A stretch of 64,000 nt of DNA from Falsiphaeobacter marinintestinus (GTDB taxonomy: Bacteria > Pseudomonadota > Alphaproteobacteria > Rhodobacterales > Rhodobacteraceae). The DNA lies in contig NZ_VOGO01000004.1 in the NCBI RefSeq assembly GCF_007923355.1, forward strand, positions 124,001-188,000, given 5' to 3'. Every line of letters begins with the position of its first letter. Position 1 is the stretch's first letter. The notes beneath the pieces were generated by a model, which was given only the letters and a program-made list of their open reading frames with translations, was not told the DNA's origin and made no database searches. Both the position numbers and the translations under genes were made by a program. Of this stretch, positions 19,172 to 27,536 are shown piece after piece.

Positions 19172-19900
19172 ATGGCAATTCTCGACAAACATAAAATCCT
19201 CGAGACCAACGCGACCCTTCTGCTGATCTTCAGCTTCCTGGTCGTCACCATCGGCGGGATCGTGCAGATCGCACCTCTGTTCTGGCTGGAAAACACCATC
19301 GAGGATGTAGAGGGCATGCGCCCCTACACCCCGCTGGAATTGGCCGGGCGCGAGATCTACGTGCGGGAAGGCTGCTATGTCTGCCACAGCCAGATGATCC
19401 GTCCCATGCGGGACGAGGTCGAGCGCTATGGCCACTATTCACTGGCGGCAGAGTCCAAGTACGACCACCCGTTCCAGTGGGGCTCCAAGCGAACCGGGCC
19501 AGACCTGGCCCGTGTTGGTGGTCGCTATTCGGACGAATGGCACGTGGATCACATGCGCGACCCGCAGTCTGTGGTGCCGGAATCGGTGATGCCGAAATAC
19601 GGCTTCCTCGAACGCAAGGTGATTGATGGCAAGTACATCAAGGATCTCTTGTCCGTGCACAGTTTTGTTGGTGTGCCTTATACCGAAGAGATGCTGGCAA
19701 GCGCGCAGGCCGACTTTTTGGCTCAAGGCGACCCGGACAGCGACTATGACGGTCTGCTGGAACGGTACGGCGAAGGCGTGAATGTTCGCAACTTTGACGG
19801 TCAGCCTCAACTGACCGAAGCAGATGCGCTGATCGCCTATCTTCAGATGCTGGGCACGTTGGTCGACTTCTCGACCTTCACGCCAGACGCGAGCCGCTAG
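19172..19900 (+). CDS. ccoO: Cytochrome c oxidase cbb3-type subunit II
   Basis: Mono-haem c subunit of the cbb3 oxidase that passes electrons to CcoN. The 242-aa protein has one N-terminal membrane anchor ([19 protein letters not shown]), the haem motif CYVCH followed by the family-typical [10 protein letters not shown], and a periplasmic cytochrome domain with [19 protein letters not shown], which contains the Met ligand. AGGAGGGCC lies just before the ATG. Second gene of ccoNOQP. Confidence 0.96.
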   Translation: MAILDKHKILETNATLLLIFSFLVVTIGGIVQIAPLFWLENTIEDVEGMRPYTPLELAGREIYVREGCYVCHSQMIRPMRDEVERYGHYSLAAESKYDHPFQWGSKRTGPDLARVGGRYSDEWHVDHMRDPQSVVPESVMPKYGFLERKVIDGKYIKDLLSVHSFVGVPYTEEMLASAQADFLAQGDPDSDYDGLLERYGEGVNVRNFDGQPQLTEADALIAYLQMLGTLVDFSTFTPDASR

Positions 19901-19913
19901 GAGGGAACGGATC

Positions 19914-20099
19914 ATGGAAGAATATACGTTCCTTCGGCAATTCGCTGACAGCTGGATGCTGGTCATGCTGTTTGTCTTCTTTCTCGGGGTCATCATCTGG
20001 GTGCTCCGACCCGGCAGCAGCAAGGTCTACAAGGACACGGCAAACATCCCGTTCCGGCACGAAGACAAACCCGCCACGGATGAGGAGGCGAGGACATGA
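19914..20099 (+). CDS. ccoQ: cbb3-type oxidase small subunit CcoQ
   Basis: A 61-aa single-span membrane protein ([19 protein letters not shown]) with a charged cytoplasmic tail, as in CcoQ/FixQ. It stabilises the oxidase, especially CcoP association. AGGAGGG lies 9 bases before the ATG. The 3' end overlaps ccoP by 4 bases (ATGA), indicating coupled translation. Confidence 0.93.
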   Translation: MEEYTFLRQFADSWMLVMLFVFFLGVIIWVLRPGSSKVYKDTANIPFRHEDKPATDEEART

Positions 20100-20965
20100 G
20101 CAAGAAACCCGAAGTCAAAAAGGGTGATCCCGAAACAACTGGCCACAGCTGGGACGGTATCGAAGAATTCAACAACCCACTGCCAAAGTGGTGGGTCTAT
20201 GTCTTCTACCTCTGCATCGTCTGGGCCATCGGTTACTCGATCGCCTATCCGGCCTGGCCGGGCGTCAAATCGGCAACCGCCGGTCTGCTGGGCTGGTCGA
20301 CGCGCGCCAATGTGGCCGCCGACATCGCCGCTGTTGATGAAGCCAACTCGGCCATCAACGCTAAACTGGCCTCGGTCGAACTGACCGAAATCGCGAGTGA
20401 CCCGGATCTGAACGGCTATGCCACGTCAGCCGGTTCCGCCGTGTTCAAGACATGGTGTGCCCAGTGCCACGGGTCGGGTGCTGCCGGTGCAAAGGGCTAT
20501 CCCAACCTGCTGGATGACAGCTGGCTCTGGGGCGGCACCATGGAAGACATCCATTACACCGTGTCCCACGGGATCCGGAACGAGGATGACGACGATGCGC
20601 GCTATTCCGAAATGCCCGCCTTTGGCCGGGACGAACTGCTGGAAGAGGCCGAAATCGAGCAGGTCGTGAACTTTGTCATGTCACTGTCCGGCGACCCGAT
20701 GGATGCGTCCATGGTCGATGCCGGTGCGGTGGTCTTTGAAGACAACTGTTCCGCCTGCCACGCCGAAGACGGCACCGGCGACATCTATCAGGGCGCACCA
20801 AACCTGACGGACGCAATCTGGCTCTATGGCGGTGACTACGACACGCTGAAACAGACTGTCTGGAACTCGCGCTACGGCGTGATGCCGAACTGGAACACGC
20901 GTCTGAGCGAAGCACAGATCCGCGCTGTGACAGCATATGTCCACCAGTTGGGTGGCGGCGAGTAA
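20096..20965 (+). CDS. ccoP: Cytochrome c oxidase cbb3-type subunit III
   Basis: Di-haem c subunit that accepts electrons from soluble or membrane cytochromes such as the c552 encoded at 2258. The 289-aa protein has an N-terminal domain with [19 protein letters not shown] as membrane anchor, then two cytochrome c domains with CAQCH (about residue 121) and CSACH (about residue 220). The N-terminal [15 protein letters not shown] stretch is diagnostic. Last gene of ccoNOQP; a palindromic hairpin follows. Confidence 0.96.
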   Translation: MSKKPEVKKGDPETTGHSWDGIEEFNNPLPKWWVYVFYLCIVWAIGYSIAYPAWPGVKSATAGLLGWSTRANVAADIAAVDEANSAINAKLASVELTEIASDPDLNGYATSAGSAVFKTWCAQCHGSGAAGAKGYPNLLDDSWLWGGTMEDIHYTVSHGIRNEDDDDARYSEMPAFGRDELLEEAEIEQVVNFVMSLSGDPMDASMVDAGAVVFEDNCSACHAEDGTGDIYQGAPNLTDAIWLYGGDYDTLKQTVWNSRYGVMPNWNTRLSEAQIRAVTAYVHQLGGGE

Positions 20966-20980
20966 TCGCTAAACGAGACA

Positions 20981-21005
20981 CCTTTGGGCCCCAAGGGCCC
21001 AAAGG
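20981..21005 (+). terminator. Stem-loop after ccoP
   Basis: A 10-bp perfect stem (CCTTTGGGCC with GGCCCAAAGG) and a 5-base loop begins 15 bases after the ccoP stop. It lacks a clean U-run, so it may terminate weakly or protect the 3' end of the operon mRNA. Confidence 0.55.
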
Positions 21006-21081
21006 CACGGCGTCGGCTTTTCGATCTGTTCGCGCGTTTCCTGAAAAGCCGGCGCCGTTTTATTCCACCCTGATACATCGA

Positions 21082-21117
21082 AACGGCCCGTCCACCTAGT
21101 CAGGAGGACGGGCCGTT
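21082..21117 (-). terminator. Stem-loop after the 54-aa gene
   Basis: A 12-bp perfect stem (21082-21093 with 21106-21117) with a 12-base loop lies 18 bases beyond the stop of the minus-strand small gene at 21136. On that strand the stem is followed by a short T-run. It also lies between two convergent transcripts. Confidence 0.6.
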
Positions 21118-21135
21118 CGTGTCTGGTGTCAGACC

Positions 21136-21300
21136 TTACAGGTCGCCGGGGGATTTGCAGTGGGTTTTCTGCGTCCACCAATGGCCTTCCGGCAACCACC
21201 GGCGCTTGGGCTTGGCGGCATCGGGCTTGCGGGCGTCGCGCATACGGACACAATCGGTCCGCGTCGCAGTCATAAAGCTCTGGGCGTAAATATTGATCAT
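21136..21300 (-). CDS. 54-aa conserved-looking small basic protein
   Basis: A short frame on the minus strand starting with ATG at 21300. CAGGAGCG lies 7 bases upstream, a good ribosome site, and a hairpin follows the stop. The product starts MINIYAQSFMTATRTDCVR and ends WWTQKTHCKSPGDL. It is basic, with two cysteines and a tryptophan pair, and has no membrane segment or known motif. The complete gene anatomy (ribosome site, start, stop, hairpin) supports a real gene. Function unknown; it is divergent from a LysR gene. Confidence 0.6.
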   Translation of the reverse strand: MINIYAQSFMTATRTDCVRMRDARKPDAAKPKRRWLPEGHWWTQKTHCKSPGDL

Positions 21301-21401
21301 GTCGCGCTCCTGTGTGTGGTGTTTGTCTTGCCCTCACACTTGACCAAACGGCGCATCAATGCGACTCATTACGCGTTTCATCATGTAAGTTGAGATTACA
21401 A

Positions 21402-22274
21402 ATGGACTGGCTCCATATGCCACCGCTGGCCGCGCTTCGGGCCTTTTCCGCCTTTGCAGAAAGGCGAAATGTGGTTCAGGCTGGCGATTCCCTGAATGTC
21501 AGCCACGCTGCCATCAGCCAGCAATTGCGCGCGCTTGAGGCGCATATGGGGGTCGCATTGCTGGACCGCACCGGGCGCACGCTGGCCCTGACGGACGAAG
21601 GTGAGCGGCTGGCGCAGGCGGTCGAGCTGGGGTTCGGAGCAATTGAAACCGCCGTGCAGGAGCTGACCGGCCTTGATGCCGCCCGCCCGCTGCATATTAC
21701 CGCCACTCCGTCTTTTTCTGCCGTCTGGCTGCTGCCGCGTCTGGCTGATTTTCGCACACGACACCCGGACATCGACCTTGTAGTCGATCCGACCCCCGAC
21801 CTGAGCGTCCTGCGTCCCGGCGGCGTGGACGTTGCGCTCCGGTATGGCGACGGAAACTGGGATGGCCTTCACTCTGAACCTTTGTTGACGTCTCCGATGG
21901 TTGTGGTCGCGTCGCCCGCGTTGCTGAAAGGATGCAAGATTACCGAACCGTCAGACCTGGCCGAATTTCCATGGCTGGAAGAGTTGGGCACCACCGAAGG
22001 CAGCAACTGGCTGCGCTCCCAAGGGGTCGAGCGCGGCATCGTCGGCGCGCGTCTTCAGATGCCGGGCAACCTGTTGCTGGCCGCCGCGCGTGACGGGCAG
22101 GGTGTGGCCGCAACCGTGCGCCACTTTATCGAACCCGACCTTAAGGCCGGGCGGCTGGTCGAACTTTTCGCGCGCGATGACGGTGCCGGGTATCACATCG
22201 TGACCCGCCCCGGCACCTTGCGCCCTGCCGCCAAGGTTTTCGTGGCGTGGCTTCGGCGCCAGCGGGTCAGTTGA
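21402..22274 (+). CDS. LysR family transcriptional regulator (GcvA-like)
   Basis: A 290-aa regulator beginning at the ATG at 21402, where the domain starts (MPPLAALRAFSAFAERRN). The helix-turn-helix reads AGDSLNVSHAAISQQLRALE. The effector domain (ITATPSFSAVWLLPRLADF, VDVALRYGDGNWDGL) is typical of the GcvA/AmpR subgroup. An upstream extension to 21312 is open but outside the family pattern. It is convergent with an acyl-CoA dehydrogenase gene (3 bases between stops) and divergent from the 54-aa gene; the target is unclear. Confidence 0.9.
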   Translation: MDWLHMPPLAALRAFSAFAERRNVVQAGDSLNVSHAAISQQLRALEAHMGVALLDRTGRTLALTDEGERLAQAVELGFGAIETAVQELTGLDAARPLHITATPSFSAVWLLPRLADFRTRHPDIDLVVDPTPDLSVLRPGGVDVALRYGDGNWDGLHSEPLLTSPMVVVASPALLKGCKITEPSDLAEFPWLEELGTTEGSNWLRSQGVERGIVGARLQMPGNLLLAAARDGQGVAATVRHFIEPDLKAGRLVELFARDDGAGYHIVTRPGTLRPAAKVFVAWLRRQRVS

Positions 22275-22277
22275 CCG

Positions 22278-23447
22278 TCAGATCCCGAGCTGAGAGGCCG
22301 CCAGGTTCTTCAGAACCTCATCCGTTCCCCCACCGATGGTCATCACCTTGACCTCGCGATAAATCCGCTCGGACGCGGTGCCGCGCATGAACCCCATACC
22401 GCCCAGGATCTGAACCGCCTCATCGGCGCAGAACTTTAACGCGTTGGTGGCCGTGACCTTGGCCATGCTGGTACGCGCCACATGGATCTGCAGCGGATCC
22501 ATCTGGTTCATGTACCGCCAGACAATGTCATAGGTCAGCGTCCGCGCGACATCGATTTGCGCCGCCATATCGACCAGCTTGTGCCGGATCACCTGTTGCT
22601 GCGCCAACGGCTTGCCAAACGCCTGCCGCTCCTGCGCCCAGGCCAAAGCCTCGCGATAGCAGACATCGGCCATGGTATAGGCCTGCGCCGCCATAGACAG
22701 GCGTTCGTTGTTGAAATTCAGCATCGCGGCCTGAAACCCGCCGCCCTCGACCCCGATCAAGTTATCGACCGGCACCCGGCAATCGTTGAACGAGAGATGC
22801 GCCGTGTCCGAGGCCCACCAACCCATCTTGGTCAGCTCTGTCCGCTCCAGCCCCGGCGTGTCGCCCGCAACGGCAAGAAACGAAATCCCGCCGCTGCCAC
22901 GCGCCCCGGGGTCAGTGCGCACAGCGACCGTGATGACATCGGCCTGCATACCCGAGGTGATGAACGTCTTCTCTCCGTTCACCACGAAATGACCCCCATC
23001 GCGCACCGCCCGCGTCTTCAACGCGGCCACATCCGATCCGCCCCCCGGTTCCGTCACGGCCAGCGCGGCGATCTTTTCCCCGGCAATCACAGGCACGGCA
23101 TAGGTCTGGCGCAGATGATCGCTGCCGTGTTTCACCAACGGCGGCAGGCCGATGGTATGCGATCCAAGCGATGCAGACACCCCGCCCGACCCGGCCCGCG
23201 AGATTTCCTCGGTCGCGACCACATGCATGAACAGATCACCCGCACTGCCGCCCAGCTCTTCGGGATAGATCACGCCAATCAACCCGATCTCGGCTGCCTT
23301 CTTGTACAATGACCGGGGCAGGCGGCCCGCATCTTCCCAGTCCTGAATATTGGGCGTCACCTCTTTCTGGATGAACGCCCGCACCGTCTGGCGAAACGCG
23401 ACATGTTCGTCCGAGAAATAGATGGAAGGCATGGCATTGTCGTACAT
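22278..23447 (-). CDS. Acyl-CoA dehydrogenase
   Basis: FAD enzyme that makes the alpha-beta double bond in acyl-CoA thioesters. The 389-aa protein has the family signatures ALAVTEPGGGSDVAAL and QILGGMGFMRGTASERIYRE. At the place where medium-chain enzymes have the catalytic Glu (IYEGT) this protein has IGGGTDEV, as in the long-chain/isovaleryl subgroup, whose base lies in another helix. The likely substrate is therefore a long-chain or branched acyl-CoA. Start at 23447; a second ATG lies 15 bases on. No electron-transfer or thiolase genes lie beside it. Confidence 0.9.
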   Translation of the reverse strand: MYDNAMPSIYFSDEHVAFRQTVRAFIQKEVTPNIQDWEDAGRLPRSLYKKAAEIGLIGVIYPEELGGSAGDLFMHVVATEEISRAGSGGVSASLGSHTIGLPPLVKHGSDHLRQTYAVPVIAGEKIAALAVTEPGGGSDVAALKTRAVRDGGHFVVNGEKTFITSGMQADVITVAVRTDPGARGSGGISFLAVAGDTPGLERTELTKMGWWASDTAHLSFNDCRVPVDNLIGVEGGGFQAAMLNFNNERLSMAAQAYTMADVCYREALAWAQERQAFGKPLAQQQVIRHKLVDMAAQIDVARTLTYDIVWRYMNQMDPLQIHVARTSMAKVTATNALKFCADEAVQILGGMGFMRGTASERIYREVKVMTIGGGTDEVLKNLAASQLGI

Positions 23448-23855
23448 GAGAGACCCCGGTTTCTTGCTGGTCGGGAAACTATGGCACAGCTTTTCCAGCG
23501 GACAGCCCCTGACGCTACGGCGCTTTCACCATCAGATCCGCACGCCTGCGCCAATCCGACTGTTGCCGGACCGTCAGCGATTTGCTACGCCTCCGGCGGT
23601 CCCGAACGGCATTGCGCCGTGGGAGATGTCTAAAAGGAAACTGAAAAGAGGCAGTGCGAGATACCAACAAGCCGTGCCTGCGCTTGGGGCCGGTGATCAG
23701 AAAACCGGCTGTTGCAGATGTTTCGAACGAAACGCGGCAAAATCTGGTTGCTTCGGTGTTGTACAGAATCGCAAAATTTTTCTTATCGGTGTTTTAGTAA
23801 GCCAAACAGCTTTGGTACCGGCCATGTTCGGGGCCCAGGGCGAAGAACTGAGAAC
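23448..23855. other. 408-bp intergenic region
   Basis: The space between the divergent acyl-CoA dehydrogenase and the repeat protein. Open frames here are short, have no ribosome sites and resemble no known family. The part from about 23760 is richer in A/T (AAAATTTTTCTTATC) and probably holds the promoter of the repeat-protein gene. Confidence 0.5.
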
Positions 23856-25931
23856 ATGAACGAAGGTATTAAGCCCAAAATGGAAACCGTCGACGTCTAC
23901 CGTTCCATCGAAGACAAGTTGACTGCTGACAGCTCGATTTCGCAAGAGCAAGGCCAGTCATTGATGACAGAACTGCGGGCTTTGGCCCTGAATGAAGCCG
24001 GTGAATTTGACCGCGCCGATATCATGGGTCTGGTTCGGCAATTGGTGCGCCAGGAAAGACAGGCAGAAGTTACCGCTGTCCTGACACACGCCGCCCCCGG
24101 GCTGGCCGAGACGAAGCTGGGCCAGAACCTGTTGAAGGGCAAACGTGGCGACCGTCGTCCGCGCGCTGATGATGAGAGCAGCGACCAGCCGTCAAGTGAT
24201 CGCCCTGCACGGGGCGAAGGCGAGCGCCGTGGCCCGCCCAGAGGCCCTCGTGCCGGTGGTCCAGACGGCGAACGTCGCGGCCCTCCGAGAGGTGAGCGTG
24301 CAGGTGGCGAACGCCGTGGTCCGCCCAGAGGTGAGCGTGCCGATGGCGAAGCCGGTGAACGCCGCGGCCCACCCAGAGGCCAGCGTGCCGGTGGCGAAGC
24401 TGGCGAACGCCGTGGTCCGCCCAGAGGTGAGCGTGCCGATGGCGAAGCCGGTGAACGCCGCGGCCCACCCAGAGGCCAGCGTGCCGGTGGCGAAGCTGGC
24501 GAACGCCGTGGTCCGCCCAGAGGTGAGCGTGCCGATGGCGAAGCCGGTGAACGCCGCGGCCCACCCAGAGGCCAGCGTGCCGGTGGCGAAGCTGGCGAAC
24601 GCCGTGGCCCGCCCAGAGGTGAGCGTGCCGGTGGCGAAGCCGGTGCACGCCGTGGCCCGCCCAGAGGTGAGCGTGCCGGTGGTGAAGCTGGCGAACGTCG
24701 CGGCCCGCCCAGAGGTGAGCGTGCCGGTGGCGAAGCCGGTGAACGCCGTGGCCCACCCAGAGGCCAGCGTGCCGGTGGCGAAGCTGGCGAACGCCGTGGT
24801 CCGCCCAGAGGGGAACGTGCCGCTGGTCCAGACGGGGAACGCCGTGGCCCGCCCAAAGGCCCGCGTGCAGGTGGTGACGCTGGCGAACGCCGAGGGCCAC
24901 CCAAAGGCCCACGTGCGGCTGGCGAAGGCCGAGGACCGGCGCGTCGTGCAGAAGGCCAGGCTGGTCGGCCCGAGCGCCGCCAGCGTGGTCAGGGGCAGCC
25001 ACCGAAAGGCGCTGGGGGCGGCCGTAACCGCTTTGGCAGTTCCTTTCCCCGCAGCTTTGAAGCTTTCATAGAGGAAAGTGGACCGCTCCCGAATGACCTA
25101 TCCGAAGTGATGGACGTGGATTTTGCCAAAGACTACGCCCCATCGCTGGAAGCGTTCCAAACACGGTATCAGCAGCTTTTGGACTTCCACCCCGGATATG
25201 GCACCACCGACGAGGAACACGAGATGTTCCTGCGCCGTCTGCGTTGGGGGCATAACTTCTATCGCTTCGTGCGGTTTATCCGAACCTTCGGATCGGCGTC
25301 GGCTTACCGAAACCCGGACCAGCCGCATGCGGAACAGGTTCTGGCCATCGCGCAGCAGCTCAAAGAACGGGTCATCATGCCGGACATGAGCGAAGTTCTG
25401 GACAAAGTTGATCAGGGCCGGTCGATTTCCTTTATCGGCATCCATCAGGGCTATCACTGGCTGAACAAGGCCGCCAAGGATCTGGTCACGCTCCCGCGGG
25501 TTCACATCACCAAAAGCGGTGCGGCGGAACCCATTGGTGACGATATCGTCTTCAAGGCGTCGGATGCCGATCCAACGGCGTTCCTGAAGCTGATCAAGGA
25601 CATTCGCAAGCGTCAGGTGATGATCGAATTGCACCCGGACGGGCGCAATGGCGAATTGGTGCGGCGTCCGATTTTCGACTCCGAAGTCGATATCGGCGTG
25701 GGCTTTACGACGCTGACATGGCACAGCAAAGCCGCGCTTTACAGCCTGGGCACCAACTGGGATGGCGAAAACTTCCGGATCGAAGTCAAAAAAGAACCGG
25801 ATCCGCTGGATTTCGACGATTCCGAAGCCTTCGCCGAAGCAGCCGTCGATTCCTATGTCGACATTGTCAAAACCGCCTATCTGGAAGAGCCCGAGAACCT
25901 AAGGCTCCCCCGGCTGGTTTCGAAAGACTAA
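23856..25931 (+). CDS. Repeat-rich protein with possible acyltransferase-like C-terminus
   Basis: A 691-aa protein with three parts. Residues 1-120 are helical and charged (METVDVYRSIEDKLTADSS). Residues about 122-357 are some fifteen tandem copies of a 16-residue unit close to GERRGPPRGERAGGEA. Residues about 375-691 form a folded domain: a helical part with RRLRWGHNFYRFVRFIRTFG, then FIGIHQGYHWLNKAAKDL, VMIELHPDGRNGELVRRP and ALYSLGTNWDGENFRIEV. The last segments resemble the layout of lipid A/LpxL-type acyltransferases, but this is weak inference. The ATG at 23856 is chosen because the upstream extension has no domain character. A terminator follows. Confidence 0.7.
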   Translation: MNEGIKPKMETVDVYRSIEDKLTADSSISQEQGQSLMTELRALALNEAGEFDRADIMGLVRQLVRQERQAEVTAVLTHAAPGLAETKLGQNLLKGKRGDRRPRADDESSDQPSSDRPARGEGERRGPPRGPRAGGPDGERRGPPRGERAGGERRGPPRGERADGEAGERRGPPRGQRAGGEAGERRGPPRGERADGEAGERRGPPRGQRAGGEAGERRGPPRGERADGEAGERRGPPRGQRAGGEAGERRGPPRGERAGGEAGARRGPPRGERAGGEAGERRGPPRGERAGGEAGERRGPPRGQRAGGEAGERRGPPRGERAAGPDGERRGPPKGPRAGGDAGERRGPPKGPRAAGEGRGPARRAEGQAGRPERRQRGQGQPPKGAGGGRNRFGSSFPRSFEAFIEESGPLPNDLSEVMDVDFAKDYAPSLEAFQTRYQQLLDFHPGYGTTDEEHEMFLRRLRWGHNFYRFVRFIRTFGSASAYRNPDQPHAEQVLAIAQQLKERVIMPDMSEVLDKVDQGRSISFIGIHQGYHWLNKAAKDLVTLPRVHITKSGAAEPIGDDIVFKASDADPTAFLKLIKDIRKRQVMIELHPDGRNGELVRRPIFDSEVDIGVGFTTLTWHSKAALYSLGTNWDGENFRIEVKKEPDPLDFDDSEAFAEAAVDSYVDIVKTAYLEEPENLRLPRLVSKD
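24219..24927 (+). repeat. Tandem 48-bp coding repeat array
   Basis: About fifteen units of 48 bp, each encoding 16 residues. Two variants (ending ERADGEA and QRAGGEA) alternate in the first half, making a 96-bp higher-order repeat. One unit is short by 3 residues, and the last three units diverge (KGPRAGGDA, KGPRAAGE). All length changes keep the frame. Copy number is likely to vary between strains. Confidence 0.92.
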
Positions 25932-25941
25932 CACAAGAAAA

Positions 25942-25976
25942 AAGGGCCCCGGTCAACAACCGGGGCCTTCTTTGTT
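25942..25976 (+). terminator. Rho-independent terminator after the repeat protein
   Basis: A GC-rich stem (GGCCCCGGT at 25945-25953 with ACCGGGGCC at 25959-25967), flanked by A's and followed by TTCTTTGTTT, starts 11 bases after the stop codon. Confidence 0.85.
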
Positions 25977-26002
25977 TCAGTGAGCTTGCCGTCAGCGGCC
26001 AA

Positions 26003-27022
26003 TCAGCCTTCAGGTTTTGCGGCAGCCGCGTTGCGGTCCACTTGCGCAAGAAGGCGTCGACAGAGCAGATACAGGAAATCGTCGTCAATTTGCTTGCGCT
26101 CGATTGTTCCGTCTTTCCAGGTGAACGGCACGTTGGTCAGCCATTTTGAATGGCCGCCAAGCCGGTCAAAGACCGCCTGGTTCGATGCACGATACCGCGC
26201 ATCCAACGCCTCGGCTTCGTCTTTGTTGAACACAGCGCTGCGCGTTCCGGCACCAAAGGCCAGATCCATGACCTTGCGAATGCGCTGGATGTCGCCAGCT
26301 TTCGGCGCAACGTTGACGTTCAATCGGTGGGCGACAAACGTCGCCAGCGGATCGGCCGAAACATTGCTGCGCTTATGCGGCACAAAGCCTTCCGGCAACG
26401 CATCCCATCCCAGAAGATCAATGAAAGGCGTCAGAACGCCGGCCGGCGTGTCCTTGATCTTTTCATAGCTGGCAAAATGGATGTTTTCCTGGCCAAAGCC
26501 CTTCATCGCATGGTCGATGACCCATTCATGATCCAGCGGGACACCTGCGACACGCGGCTCTTTCATCGCGTTCGCCAACATCATTTCAAAACGCGGCGGC
26601 CGACGCCAGTCTGTGGTGAACTGCAAATACAGTGATTGCAGCAATTCCCACTGCTGGCGCAGGACATAGACGATGACCACTTCGTCAAAGCCTTCAACCC
26701 GTGCCGCCAGTTCCGAGAAATCGGTTTCGCCCTGGGCGCAGCGCGAATACGGCTCCGCGCTCAAAATGACAGTACGGTCGCTCTTGCCATGGTCACGTAC
26801 CAGCTTTGCATACCACCGGTCTGCATCCTCGGGCGTAAACCCCGTGGTTTCGGTGATTTCCGGGCGCCATGGCGCAGTCAGCACGTGATGCGCGTTGTTT
26901 GGCCAGATGTTCGGATAGACTACGTCACGCGACGCCAGCAGCTCTTCATTTAGTGCAAGGACATCCTGAATATAGCTGGTGGCTGTTTTGTGGGCTCCGA
27001 TATGGAGAATTAGGCGGCCCAT
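26003..27022 (-). CDS. Sulfotransferase-like protein
   Basis: A 339-aa protein. The N-terminus MGRLILHIGAHKTATSYIQ has the form of the PAPS 5'-phosphosulfate loop (family pattern xxGxxKTGTTxL), and VVIVYVLRQQWELLQSLYLQ fits the 3'-phosphate-binding strand and helix with Arg and Ser. The rest is alpha/beta without further motifs. The ATG at 27022 is chosen over a GTG at 27055 because it begins the domain directly. It stands next to glycan-related genes transcribed the other way, suggesting sulfation of a surface glycan or lipid. Family assignment moderate, substrate unknown. Confidence 0.65.
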   Translation of the reverse strand: MGRLILHIGAHKTATSYIQDVLALNEELLASRDVVYPNIWPNNAHHVLTAPWRPEITETTGFTPEDADRWYAKLVRDHGKSDRTVILSAEPYSRCAQGETDFSELAARVEGFDEVVIVYVLRQQWELLQSLYLQFTTDWRRPPRFEMMLANAMKEPRVAGVPLDHEWVIDHAMKGFGQENIHFASYEKIKDTPAGVLTPFIDLLGWDALPEGFVPHKRSNVSADPLATFVAHRLNVNVAPKAGDIQRIRKVMDLAFGAGTRSAVFNKDEAEALDARYRASNQAVFDRLGGHSKWLTNVPFTWKDGTIERKQIDDDFLYLLCRRLLAQVDRNAAAAKPEG

Positions 27023-27536
27023 ACGGCAAACTCGCTTCTTTTTTCGTTCAACCACGTCTAGCGCAATATACTGCGTTCGTCACGCAAGACAGGTCATTTT
27101 TCAGGCAATTCCGCTACCCTCAGGGGCTGTCACGTGAATGCCGGCTCTCTTTGCTGTGTCGCCTGACCAATGTCTTGCTGGCCAGACTTAGAAACGATGT
27201 CGCGCACGCCGCTCCGCAAAGTGTTCTTCAGGGCGCATTGTTTTGAGCATATCGAAGGTCACTCAACGCCGTTTGAAACGCAGGCGCCGCACCATGCGCC
27301 ACCCCTTTTGTTTAGGGGCACAGGCCATAGTCGCGCCCGAATTACAAGCGGAAAACCAGCATTACCCCGAGGTCGTGACACAATTTCGGTCACTTTCACG
27401 CAACATGCCGCAGTTGACCTTGTTTCGGTATCGTGTAGATCGTCATAGTAAGTGTACCGCCAAGCTGTGAATGTGTTGCGGCAGGGCAGAATGCAGAATA
27501 GAAGTGATTAGAACCGATTAGACCGATTATTCAGCA
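27023..27536. other. 514-bp intergenic region with GATTA repeats
   Basis: Divergent promoter region between the sulfotransferase-like gene and the glycan cluster. Open frames here are short and unsupported. Three GATTA elements (27506, 27516, 27525) spaced 10 and 9 bases lie directly before the GTG start at 27537, in an A/T-rich stretch. Confidence 0.5.

Noticed and set aside
24219-24927. The 48-bp repeats as a possible CRISPR array
   Set aside because: There are no unique spacers between units and the array is fully coding in one frame.
24070-25071. Long repetitive frames on other strands and frames of the 48-bp array
   Set aside because: A repeat whose length is a multiple of three stays open in several frames once it is open in one copy; only the 23856 frame continues into folded domains.
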